From Tritrichomonas foetus (lineage: Eukaryota > Parabasalia > Tritrichomonadida > Tritrichomonadidae), in contig MLAK01000938.1 in the NCBI GenBank assembly GCA_001839685.1, positions 36,016-100,015 of the forward strand: DNA of 64,000 nucleotides. Direction: 5' to 3'. Each line of letters begins with the position of its first letter. Within the stretch, counting starts at the first letter, position 1. Under the pieces are notes generated by a model that saw only the letters and a list, made by a program, of their open reading frames with translations, had not been told where the DNA came from and ran no database searches. The translations under genes and the position numbers were made by a program. Shown here piece by piece: positions 28,079 to 38,600 of this stretch.

Positions 28079-29831
28079 CTAAAATCCGCTTTTTCTAATA
28101 AGTGATTCTGCTACTAATTTCACATCATAAGCCTGTGATGGCGGTGCTGCTCCTCCAAAGAATTTTGCCATCATCATATTATATTCAGCTAATTCTTTCT
28201 TTACAAAATCTAAAAATCCTTCAATTTCTTTCAATAATAAAAGTGTTCTTGTGTCTGTTTTCCCTAAATTCACAGTCATATTCAAAACTACGCACATTGA
28301 TGCTTTCAAACATCGATTTTCAGATTTGGCTCCTTCTAAAATTGAGGGAAGTGCTTCTTTTATTGCATCTTCTCTTGTTTTTGAATGAAGAAATACAGCT
28401 TGTAAATAATTCCTTCCGGCTTCTTGTAAAATTGAATGTTCAGGATATTTCATCATAATATTTATGATTGAAGTTGTCACGCCAGCCACACTCATATATG
28501 GCCTCATCATTGAATCATTTTGAACAAGAATTGTAAACAATTTTATTGCAGATACTCCAGTAGGTGTTGAACAAAGGCCTTCAGATTGAATTATATTAAT
28601 TGCAGGATTAAAAAAAGCTCGAATTAATTCTGCTGTTGAATTTGAATAAAGTGATGAAATGGCTTCCCATCGACAATCTTCGATAAATTTTGGATATAAT
28701 CCTAGATCTCTATTTAGCAGTTCAACAAATCGAGGTGTTCTAACAGAATTTGATAGTACCAAAGAGCTAGAACAAAAAGTGACTATTTTAAATAAGCCAC
28801 AAAATTGATTGGCTTTTTTGGAATTTCTTGTGAGTGGATCAGTGGCATTTTTTCTTGTTGTAAAGTTTCCTTGTTTTTTCTGGTGATATTTTTCAGTAGT
28901 TTCTTCAATTGGATGTTTTGGCAAATTTCCTGTTGATTTATTTAATGATTGAGCATTTAACAAAGCAGTCTTTTTATTTTTTTGATTACTTCTCGTACTA
29001 CTTTCATTATTATTTCCATCATTATTTGGATTACTATTTAAGCTATTATTTCCATTATTACAATGAGCACCATTTGTGTTGTTTGTGTTTGAGTTTAAAC
29101 GATTAGTATTGTCGTTTGAATTTTGGGTATTAGCTTGATTTGAATTGAGAGTTTTTGCTGAATTTCTAATTAATTTTCGAGAATTTCTTCTGGAATTTCG
29201 AGATGATGATCTTAAGAAACTTTGATTGGTGCTTGAAGTGATATTAAAACATTCGATTTCTTTAAAAAGGATATTTGTGAAGCTTAGAGAGAGGAGCCAT
29301 TGTTGAACAATAACATTTCTGTCTTCAGATGAGCAAACAATTTCAAACAAAGACAATATTGATGGCTCGAACACAAAATTAAGCATTTGGAGAATGTATC
29401 CGCACGAAACCTGTGCTAAAGATGGGCTGTATAAAAACGCAACTAATGTTAATGATGAAAGGCGGCTCAATAAAATGGATTCTGGTTTGTTGTTCCATAA
29501 AACAGATGAAGCAATATCTCTCAGCATATCATTCGATAGCATTGATTCAGTAAGTGTTGGATCAGAATGCTCCAATATTGCAAACGCTCGGCAGCCCAGT
29601 ACCCCCGAGTCTAAAGAAAAAGTTAGTTGCAACAACTCTTTAACATGGTTACAAAAGCTGGAATTAGAAAACTAAAAAATACTAATGCACAATTTGAGAA
29701 TCTCCTGTATTAAAATAGCGAAACGTCATATTTTCTTTTAGGAGATCTTCAACAGTGGATTTGGGATTGTTCAATAATTCTGTAACAGAAACAGGAGGAA
29801 GAATACAAGGCGAAAGATATTCCAAATCCAT
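28079..29831 (-). CDS. SAPS-domain protein phosphatase regulatory subunit (spliced)
   Basis: The gene has two exons: 29831-29683 (49 codons plus two bases) and 29657-28079, joined over a 25-base intron, giving 575 residues. Exon 1 has TELLNNPKSTVEDLLKENMT, and the junction reads SQIVHYFCNHVKEL. These match the SAPS-family N-terminus, in which LLEREDVTLKELM is followed by N-x-K-L-I-E-F-L. Exon 2 continues with helical repeats (VLWNNKPESILLSRLSSL, ILQMLNFVFEPSILSLFEIV). Residues about 185-320 are an Asn/Ser/Lys-rich insert, and helices return to the end. SAPS proteins direct PP6/Sit4 phosphatases. Without splicing, exon 2 has no ATG until TESMLSNDML. Gene structure is strongly supported; the family call is moderate. 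Confidence 0.7.
29658..29682 (-). other. 25-base spliceosomal intron
   Basis: On the minus strand the segment begins GTATTT and ends TTCTAATTCCAG, with a branch-like CTAAT five bases before the end. The length of 25 changes the frame by one, and removing it joins an ORF that ends in TAG at 29685-29683 to the frame of the downstream ORF with a sensible Tyr codon at the junction. Compare the trichomonad pattern of GTAYGT at the 5' end and ACTAACACACAG at the 3' end; this one is divergent. Confidence 0.75.
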
Positions 29832-30730
29832 TTTTATTTCAATTAATGCTATTCAAAATTTAAAAGAAATCACAAAATTTCTATACCAATACATCAGAAA
29901 TACAAAACTATTGAATTTCTATAAATTGTTCAATTTGTCAGATGGTTTTTGACGCTAAGACAGCATTAAAAATATTACATAGATGGTTTTCATTAATATC
30001 AAGATTATTTCCATTATTTTATTTGGAAATTTAGAAGAATACTCCTGAAGAAATCGCCCGATTCACGATTCCATTTTTGAATTACCTGAATATATTTTGT
30101 GAGGAAAAACGATCTGTTTTCAAAACGTTGTAAAATCATTTTAAGAGGTTTATCGTCTTAACAACTTTACATTATTGCTGTATGCCACATTGAGACTTGG
30201 TCCTTCTATGCCAGATCGATAATTTTGTAGATCATTATGTCAAAAAGCATGAGGTCATTAAATTTAGAAAATTTATTGATGGATAGTCGAATTCTTAATT
30301 TATAAATTTATTTTCTTTTAATATTTTGTGAAACTATTGTCCATTTTCGTTTGTAGTTACTATTTCATTCTTTTTATATTTGTAATTTTCATTTACAACT
30401 TCTATTTACGATTTCTTCATTCCATTAGAAAACAAAATATGAACGTTTATGCCATCAAAAAGTTTACGCTTAATTTTCGTCACTTTTTTGTATTCGTGTC
30501 ATAAGTAATTTTTTCTATAAATACATAATTTTAGTCTGTAAAAATTATAAATATTAATAAAGTAGATCTTAAATTATATGGAAATATTACTAAGACCTGT
30601 TTCTACAATCACAAGGACTTTAGTAACGTTTTATCTGTCAATAAATGCTACGAAAAAAATCCATTCAAAAATGGAAAACTGACCATCAAAAATTTTTTAC
30701 CAGTAACTTTTTTTTCCTCTCACCTTGCTG
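29832..30730. other. Divergent intergenic region
   Basis: About 900 AT-rich bases between the SAPS and EGF-like genes. Initiator at 30720-30726; otherwise no gene, repeat or decayed ORF recognised. Confidence 0.45.
30720..30726 (+). promoter_or_regulatory. Inr-like element of the EGF-like gene
   Basis: TCACCTT matches TCAYNWW; the predicted +1 at 30722 gives a 9-base leader to the ATG at 30731. Confidence 0.6.
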
Positions 30731-31552
30731 ATGCTTTTTGCTTTACTTATTTGCGCAAAAACTCTTTCTTATTCCCATGAAAACGAAAGAAAAAACTCAC
30801 TCGATCGAAAATCCGAAGTCGAAAATTTTCCGACTGTTAAATCTGCCAACCATCAAACAAAACCCATTATTTCAAATGAAGACAAAATAAACTTACTTGG
30901 AACGCCACCAAATACTCGAATGATAAACGATTCGTTAATATGTGAAGAAGGATATATTTCCGACAAGGGAATTGCTCAAAAAGGATGCTGGAAATGTGAA
31001 CAAAAATGTTTGAAAAGAGAAGCATTTTGCGCCTATCCAGGAAAATGCGTTTGTCATCGCGGATTACTTGGCGATGGAATTAACGATTGTTATCATCCAA
31101 TTCCAACCATTGTTAACGTCACTAATCCACCTACCTCTAATTTCATATGGGTGAATTTTACTGATGTTGATCCTCAGTATCAAATCAGAGAAGCCTTTTG
31201 CAAATTTAATTATACGATTGTTTTGGCTTCACTTGATAATGGTCTTTTAAAGTGCGGTCTTTCCATTGATGCTAAAGACAATCGATTTGTTCAAATTTCA
31301 TTTGATTTCTTTAATTGGTCACAGCCTTACATAATTGATGATGTATGGGGAGCTGAACAATCCAAGAAAGCCCAAGAAATGCAAGAAGCTATCGAATGGG
31401 GAATGCCAAAAGCTAAAAAATTGACGGTAGTCATGCTGATTGTATTTTTATTCTTGTTGCCAAAAATTTGGAGACAAGTTAAAAATAAGCAAATCGCAGA
31501 TCAGCATATGAGAGAAAGAGTGAACACTGACGCTGTGTTTATTTCTGCATAG
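30731..31552 (+). CDS. Type I membrane protein with EGF-like module
   Basis: A 273-residue protein. A short signal peptide (MLFALLICAKTLSYS) is followed by a charged region. A cysteine-rich module at about 75-125 (CEEGYISDKG, GCWKCEQKC, AYPGKCVCHRGLLGDGINDC) has the C-x-C-x-x-G-x-x-G-x-G-x-x-x-C end of an EGF-like domain. Residues about 130-230 are beta-rich with several N-x-S/T sites (NVTNPPTSN, NFTDVD, NYTIV, NWSQ). One membrane segment (TVVMLIVFLFLLPKIW) precedes a basic cytoplasmic tail of about 25 residues. The ATG at 30731 is chosen over an upstream TTG because the initiator overlaps that TTG. A surface or endomembrane receptor or adhesin-like role is possible; no ligand can be named. 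Confidence 0.78.
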   Translation: MLFALLICAKTLSYSHENERKNSLDRKSEVENFPTVKSANHQTKPIISNEDKINLLGTPPNTRMINDSLICEEGYISDKGIAQKGCWKCEQKCLKREAFCAYPGKCVCHRGLLGDGINDCYHPIPTIVNVTNPPTSNFIWVNFTDVDPQYQIREAFCKFNYTIVLASLDNGLLKCGLSIDAKDNRFVQISFDFFNWSQPYIIDDVWGAEQSKKAQEMQEAIEWGMPKAKKLTVVMLIVFLFLLPKIWRQVKNKQIADQHMRERVNTDAVFISA

Positions 31553-32042
31553 TGCTTATACAATTTATTCATGTGTCATGCTTCCATGAAATGCGAATTT
31601 GAATGAAATTGGCCCTAATGAATGGTGAATTAATTCAAGACGATTCATAAAAATTGTCGGGAAAAAAAGAAAAGAAAAATAAATATTTATCATCTGATCA
31701 CATTAAAAACTCGCTTATTGAGATTATCTTTCTTGTTTGTGCTTAAGCTTGCTGTCTTATTTCATAATTGAGTTTTTATAATCCTAAAAGATAAAATCAT
31801 TCCAATAAGTCATTTATTGGCATCAAATTTTCTATAACTTGAGATGATGCTAACTATATTTTCACTATTTGTTGGAATATTATGATGCTTCTTCTTGTAT
31901 GTAGTATGCTTGAATGGTTTCTTCGAGTAATCAAACAAAGTGAAATGAAAAGCATGAATCAAAAAGGCCTCATCGTACTTTTTCTCAAAAAATGAAATTC
32001 AATAGGAAAATCTTAAATATTCACAAAAAGTGGTAATTTCAA
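31553..32042. other. Intergenic region
   Basis: About 490 bases. It contains the initiator at 32021-32027; no other element seen. Confidence 0.45.
32021..32027 (+). promoter_or_regulatory. Inr-like element of the reticulon-like gene
   Basis: TCACAAA matches TCAYNWW, leader 20 bases. It sits in a 14-base segment (32019-32032, ATTCACAAAAAGTG) that also occurs before the adenylyl cyclase gene. Confidence 0.55.
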
Positions 32043-33020
32043 ATGCCTGCGCGGAGACATTCTCAGCCTCCAAAGCGTGTTAGCGAACCTAAGCCTGATA
32101 ATCTATGGTTTGCCCGCCTTCAAGAAGTTTTGCTTATGCACAGACCAGTCGTTTTTTGCATTTTGCTCGCAGCCGTCGAATTGATTTTCGGATTTGTTTA
32201 CTTTCTTAATCTTGGTATTTTTGCTACAATCGCGCTATTAGGACTCATTGCTTTCATGTGTTTTATTCACGCCGAACATCCAAATCCCTTATTTGAAAAA
32301 TTATTTTTCCCACCGCTTAAACAGCCAATCGACCCAAACCAGCCAAATCGAATTAGATCATATGAAGAATTTTCTACTGCGATGTCTTCAATTCACCAAG
32401 GTATTTCCCATTATTTGGGAAATAAACATTTAACTGGAATTAAGCGCATTATATTCGGCATTGGATCGTTTATTTTTGCCCTTTTATTAAAACGTGTTGT
32501 ACCATTTTGGGTGAACTTCCTCTTAGTTCATTGTATTTTATTCCTCCCATCTGCGATTCTCCGTCCATGGCCAACCAAAGAGCAGCAAATTGAAGATGCT
32601 AAACCCACAGTCGAATCAAGTATCCTTAAGTCATCAGAAGACGAATCAGGTATATCTTCTGCTTCCGCTTCTACTGAAAATATCAATGATGCAACATCAA
32701 ATCAAAGTGAAGGTCAAATAATTGACCAAAATCATCAATCAAACAATCAAACAGCAGCTCCTCAAATAAGCTCACCAACAGTTCCCCAGACACCAGAAAA
32801 AGCCACATCCCCACAAGCAGTCCCTCAAATCGCCGGATCACCAGAACAACTTCGAGACCCTCTTCAAGGAGAGCAACCAGCGCCGAAGCAATTAAGACCA
32901 AGAACAAGATCCGCTCATATTCAAGCAAACAGCCCAATCAACCTAAGGCCAGTGAATACTGCACCACAAGCAAAACAAAGTCCCCAGAAACCACCAGAAG
33001 AAGCTGCAAAGCCACAATAA
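32043..33020 (+). CDS. Reticulon-homology ER membrane protein (ARL6IP1/RETREG-like)
   Basis: A 325-residue protein. Two long hydrophobic hairpins, about 36-75 (VVFCILLAAVELIFGFVYFL then IFATIALLGLIAFMCFI) and about 138-178 (IIFGIGSFIFALLL then VPFWVNFLLVHCILFLPSAI), are separated by a soluble helix-rich stretch. The lead-in LQEVLLMHRPVV resembles the LLWERPYYP segment of ARL6IP1, and LLVHCILFLPSAIL its closing LLLLPG. Reticulon-type hairpins bend ER tubules, and some family members act in ER-phagy. Residues about 185-325 are disordered, rich in Ser, Pro, Gln and Glu, with TP/SP sites. No signal peptide. The fold call is good; the physiological role is inferred. Confidence 0.72.
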   Translation: MPARRHSQPPKRVSEPKPDNLWFARLQEVLLMHRPVVFCILLAAVELIFGFVYFLNLGIFATIALLGLIAFMCFIHAEHPNPLFEKLFFPPLKQPIDPNQPNRIRSYEEFSTAMSSIHQGISHYLGNKHLTGIKRIIFGIGSFIFALLLKRVVPFWVNFLLVHCILFLPSAILRPWPTKEQQIEDAKPTVESSILKSSEDESGISSASASTENINDATSNQSEGQIIDQNHQSNNQTAAPQISSPTVPQTPEKATSPQAVPQIAGSPEQLRDPLQGEQPAPKQLRPRTRSAHIQANSPINLRPVNTAPQAKQSPQKPPEEAAKPQ

Positions 33021-33663
33021 TCTGATATTAATAATTAACTGAGAGATTATGAATAAAAATTTGTTCTTTTTGCAAATACAATATATGCATAATAATTTGT
33101 AGCTTTTTGTGATTTATGTTCAGACAATAAAAACTAGTGATGTGAAAACATGGGGAAATCCATCAATATACATTTCCATAAAGATCCCTTTGGAAATTTT
33201 GCATTTGGTTATATAAAAAAGAATAAAGTCAACATATTCTTACTTTATCCATAAATCTGAGCATTCCCTACTCATTCTGTCAGTTGTTTTAAGAATATGC
33301 TGTGAAAATGTGGTAAAAGTCATTTCATTTGCGAATGATTCAGAATTTATAGAGAGAGTTTTGGGTAAAAAGCTTCCAAGTGTGAGTTCTATATATTGTA
33401 GAACTATATCACACTTTCATCCCCAATTCTAACTCTTATTCTTATTTTGCACATTTTGACATTTATCTTTTTCCACAGGCGAAAAGAATGTTCATATTTT
33501 CACAGCATTAATAAAAACAATATCTTTCATACAAAACCTAATCATGAATGGCCTTTTCTCGATTTATGGACTTTTTCACAAAGGGAGGTGCTCTTCAAGA
33601 CATTTTTTCAATAGAAATAAGATGGCAGAACTATTTTTTCAGAAATTTTAATCTATAGCATAA
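33021..33663. other. Intergenic region
   Basis: About 640 bases holding the hairpin at 33378-33416; no gene or decayed gene recognised. Confidence 0.45.
33378..33416. repeat. Two-step perfect hairpin
   Basis: AAGTGTGA pairs with TCACACTT, and immediately inside, GTTCTA pairs with TAGAAC, leaving a small AT loop and a 4-base bulge. Confidence 0.7.
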
Positions 33664-35151
33664 ATGGATGTGAGCTACAAAGAGAATTATGAACAAAGAA
33701 GTAATATAGCTATTGTACATGAAAATGAAACTCGAATAGATGACTCACATAATGAAAACTACAAATCAGATTATATTCAAATTTTTAAAAAAATTATTCC
33801 AGAATTAATTGAATTTTACATTAATGAGGAATTTGATAAATATCATGAAAGATGTAATCATATTGCAATATCTATTTCCAGCATGCCAATCAGTATTCTG
33901 GAATCAAAAGAATTAATGGAATTGAATGATTTTATTTGTCATGTTATTCATGAATGTTCATATTCAGATGTTATTTATTCTACACTATTGATTTTGCCTC
34001 CAATTTTTTCAAAACAATCATTATCTATTGCTAATTTTTACATTGATCATGATTTTTTATCGAATATTCAAAAAATTTTATGTTCTAATGATGATATGAA
34101 TGAAATAATATGTGATAATCCTCAAATGATTGAGTTAATTTTATTGATTTTTAGTTTTTTGGTTAAAAGTACTCCGAATGGATTAAATAATGCATTTCCA
34201 ACATATTTATTATCATATGATGCCTTGCAGCAAATACTTGATAAATTTCCTAATTCTTCATCAGTTGTTTTACAACTTTGCTCATCAGTTCTTCAATATT
34301 GGCCACATGATTTCATTCACCGTGATGAACTTATTACAATTGGATTTTCAATTTTTTCACCAAAAAACGGAGAAAATTATTCTTTTATTCTTTCTTTATG
34401 TCGTCTTGTTAAAACTGATCCCGAAGCAATTTATGAAACACTTGTATCAAATTTATCTACTGATGATTCATCTTTTATTCAAAATATTGTCAATTGGTTG
34501 AATAATGATTTAATTGATTTTCATTATTATGTTTTGAAATTTATTTATTCGTTAATCAAGCATATTCCTAAACAACGGGCTAATATTTTATCATATCTTG
34601 ACCCAATTTCACTACTTAATTTTGCAATGTCTGATAATTTCCAAATAAGAGCAGTTTCTTATCAATTACTGAGTAATGTAATTATTACTAATTCAGGTTT
34701 AATCTCGAATTTGTTTCAGCCAATTTCATCATTTTTGCCAAACATAACAGAAACTGATAATAATGATACAATGAATTCAATTGCTTCACAATTTGAACAT
34801 GATTTAGAAAATGGAAATTATCTTTTAAGAAAAGCAACACTATCATTTATAAAAAATATAATGACATACGGAAAATTTATTCCACAAACAAATATGTTTT
34901 ACTGTAAAGAATTTTTGTTTTCAATCGTAAATTTTTTAGGGATGACAGATTCAGAGAATATTATGCAACTTATTCTTGAAACAATTCATATGATTGCTCA
35001 AAAAGCAAAAATAGATCATAATTTGGAAGTACTTAATGTATTAAATGATCAACAAACAATTGAGATAATTCAAAATTTACCACAGACAGAGAAAATATCG
35101 ATTTTTATTACTTTTATAGCAAATATAGTGAACAGTATTTCACAGCAATGA
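33664..35151 (+). CDS. Armadillo-like helical-repeat protein
   Basis: A 495-residue protein made of amphipathic helices throughout, with repeated L-x-x-x-L-x-x-L spacing (VVLQLCSSVLQYW, IQNIVNWLNNDLIDFHYYVL, IRAVSYQLLSNVIITNSGLI). It resembles the many armadillo-like proteins of trichomonads that have no assigned role. No signal peptide, membrane span or catalytic motif is visible. Codons are strongly AT-biased. It lies head to tail between the reticulon-like and adenylyl cyclase genes. The frame is intact, so the gene is likely real; the molecular function is unknown. Confidence 0.8.
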   Translation: MDVSYKENYEQRSNIAIVHENETRIDDSHNENYKSDYIQIFKKIIPELIEFYINEEFDKYHERCNHIAISISSMPISILESKELMELNDFICHVIHECSYSDVIYSTLLILPPIFSKQSLSIANFYIDHDFLSNIQKILCSNDDMNEIICDNPQMIELILLIFSFLVKSTPNGLNNAFPTYLLSYDALQQILDKFPNSSSVVLQLCSSVLQYWPHDFIHRDELITIGFSIFSPKNGENYSFILSLCRLVKTDPEAIYETLVSNLSTDDSSFIQNIVNWLNNDLIDFHYYVLKFIYSLIKHIPKQRANILSYLDPISLLNFAMSDNFQIRAVSYQLLSNVIITNSGLISNLFQPISSFLPNITETDNNDTMNSIASQFEHDLENGNYLLRKATLSFIKNIMTYGKFIPQTNMFYCKEFLFSIVNFLGMTDSENIMQLILETIHMIAQKAKIDHNLEVLNVLNDQQTIEIIQNLPQTEKISIFITFIANIVNSISQQ

Positions 35152-35693
35152 ATATATTGGCGATAAAATTCTGATGATAATACACATTTAGAGAAAATCA
35201 AATTTTTCAAATTGAATGTTTTTTACCATTTTTTGATTTCTCACAATCAGATCACTGTAAGTGCACATAATATTGAAAAGCCATTTAATCTAAGAAAATC
35301 GCTTTCTGATTGAATGATTATATTGAATTATGATATTGAATGATTATATTTTTGAGGAATACAGTTACCTCTGAAAACATTCAATAGCCACTATTGAATA
35401 GTTAACAACATAACAACGTATTTTCTTTTTTGTAAATCAAATTTTTCCCAATTTATAAATATTAAATCATTTACTGCAATGTCTCTATGTTTATATATAG
35501 TATTTAGTTTCTAAATCACATTATCAATTAGAATTTAATTCTTTTGTTTTCGAGATATACTTTAATAATCTTGATCGTGTAATAATTGGAAATTCAATGA
35601 ATATGTGAATACTGTGTTCAGAATATTGATATCAATTGTGAAGAATAATTTTATGAGTTATTCACAAAAAGTGAGTTACCGAAAAGCTAAAAA
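35152..35693. other. Intergenic region upstream of adenylyl cyclase
   Basis: About 540 AT-rich bases. The initiator at 35663-35669 is the only element I recognise; a short ATGATTATATTGAAT-like duplication lies near 35313-35350. Confidence 0.45.
35663..35669 (+). promoter_or_regulatory. Inr-like element of the adenylyl cyclase gene
   Basis: TCACAAA matches TCAYNWW, leader about 29 bases. Shares the 14-base segment 35661-35674 with the promoter at 32019-32032. Confidence 0.5.
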
Positions 35694-38600
35694 ATGGCTG
35701 CCAGAGGCGAAGCTTCAGTCCTAAGTGGAACCTCGAAATCAGTAAATAACTCGACATACGCTGGACTTGATGAATCAAAAGCCGAACAAGGTTCTGTCAA
35801 AACAATCGATCTTTTCGAAAAATATGTTTTTCCAATTGTTGCTGAAGCGAATCGAGGCAGACACGTTAAAGCAGGTTTTCGACTTTTAGAATTTTTCTAC
35901 ATCTTTTTCCAAATCTATTTCGCCGGATACAACGATTTTGTTCCTTATGACGATGCCAATCACTATTATGTGACTATTTTAAAAGTAATATATTTTGGAT
36001 TCATAGGTAATGTCGACGGTACTGTTTCTTTTATTATTGCCTTATTAATAATAGATATTGTAACTTTTGCATTTTTGATAGCCACTGTGATTGATTATCA
36101 AATCAATTATGAATATAGAAAATGGATGCTAACGGTTTTACGTGTTTGGCATGGCCATCTATTTGGAATTTTTTTAATTCCTAATGTTTTAATGATAAGT
36201 GATGGATTGGCTTATCTTGGGATCAATCCAACTATATCTGGTTATGTAATTGTTATATTGACCATAGTTTGCGGCTTCATATCTTTATGGAGTTATACCA
36301 CAATTCTTCCATTTTTCTCACGATCACCTTTTATTACGCCTTCACCTGTCCAATCATGGAATGTAAAAGCCGTTTATACAATGATCATCATCCACAGTAT
36401 TCCAATGGGTATTGAAGCATTTTTAAATGATGATTTTGTAAAATGGATTGAAATTGTACCACTTGCCATTATGTTTGCGACTTCTTTTTTATTAATTTCT
36501 AGAATATTTTATTTACCTTTTAAAGGAACCATTTTTAATGCTTTAGGATTTGGCGCACTCTGCGCAAATGTCGCTGGTTCATTTTTGTCAGTTTTTGATT
36601 CAATTCAGCCAAAAATAATCCCAGATGTTACATTTTATACTGTTCCTGTTGCTGTTTTTGTTGTTGCAACTATTGTAGGCTATATAGTTCTTTATAGAAT
36701 AAGAAAAAATATCGAGAAAAAGTTAATGTATCAATCTTTCAATGAACCTGGTGTAAAACCAACTGAAGAAGCCAAATTGGAACACATTGAATCATTCAAC
36801 ATTAAAAATCATGCCAAAGCGGTTATGTATGCACATATTGGATTTGAAGGAATGTGTGATATGTTTGTAGATTGGTCCTTATTTAAATACTATAGTGAAA
36901 CATTTCCTCTTGATTCTGATCTTCTCGCATTAATGACATGGTTTGTTGCACTTTTCCCTTCAGAAATCCAATTTCTTCATAAATTGATTACATCAAAATC
37001 AAAAATTAATGATATTTCTCTTGTAAATGATTGTTTATTCTTCCAAATTCATAGAATTCATATTTTCAGACAAAGTTCTGCATCACGTGAAGCTTCAAAT
37101 GATTTCGCCAAAGTGAAAGCAATCACTGAAAAAACAATTGCTGCCTATTGTAAGTTCTGGAATGATTTAAGTAATCCTAATATGGAATTTAAAGATGATA
37201 TTTATGTGAGATTATCTTCTATGAAACAACAAGCTGAAGCGGCGTGGTCTGAAGCACTTGATAAATATCCAAATAACTCTCGATTTGTAAATGAATATGC
37301 ACGATATTTATTGGAAGTATCTTGTGAATTCAAAAATGCTATAATTCAACATCAGCATGCATTAGAACTCGATAATGGTGTGAAATTACAAAATGATCGA
37401 ACTTTTCGTCATTTTGTTTATACATTTCCGAATTATTTAAAGAAAGGCGTCGTTGATATACGTGGAACCTTAAAAGGACCCAGAATGAATAAAATTGATC
37501 AATCAGCAAGTGCAACAACCCAATCACATACATCTAAAACAGGTTCATCAAATATCAGCTCTGCTTCAGGTTTATCTTCTAATGATGATAGTTCTGACGA
37601 ACAAATTGATGAGAATGAAGGGGCTCGTTTTCTCCCTCAAATGAATCTAAGATTAGCACTTCAACGGTCAGTTAACGATTTGTCATCATCAAATATAAAG
37701 AAAATTAAATTTGCATCAGCAATAAGAGTCATTCTCACAATCGCATATGTTGTCATTGCAGCTGTTATCCTTTCTCCACTATTTGGATCAAGGAAAAACT
37801 TGTTTGAAATGTACGTAGCCATGAATAAAATCCAGCAATATTTGGAATTAATGTCTATTCAGATGCCGTGGTTTATATATGAAGGTGTTCATGGTGGAAA
37901 ACTTGATTATACCAAATTAATTGAAGAGAGTCAAGAGGCTCTTCATTATTTCGAAAGCGAAGTGGATTTATCTAAATCCATAAAGGCCAATATTGCAGAT
38001 TTAGCTGTAAAAACATTGGAATCTATGAATGATCTTGGTTTTTTAATTTATCATGTAGATATTGAATCAACTAAAAGTTTAGCAATGTTTGGAAATCTCT
38101 ATCTAAAGGAAAAAACCGATGTATATATATGTACATTAGAAAATGGATATATTTCACCTTCTATTGCTGAAAAAACCATTCCAGTAGATTATCAAATACG
38201 ATCTTTTGCAACCCTTACACGAATTTTAACAAAAGATACACCAGATATCATTTCAAAATGGGCAAAAAATTCTCTTGATTTTTGTGATCATTTTCACAGT
38301 CAAATTGTTGTGGCTGATTTATTAAAGTCATTAATGGCAACAATATCAAGTTCTTTAAATGAAGTATATGAAGATATTCTTTCCAATGATAATGAAACAT
38401 CAGTCACCTTAGCAAAGAATCCTCAACTTAAGCTTATACAAAAATTAAGAAAAAAGAATTCTAAAATCTCAGAGAACCTCATAAAAAGAGCTGAAGAAAT
38501 TAAAAGCATAAAAGAGCAACAACATAAATATTATAAATACTTCGAAATGCTATCAAAAACTGATAAAAACACCTTTAATCTAGAAAACTACGAATTCAAT

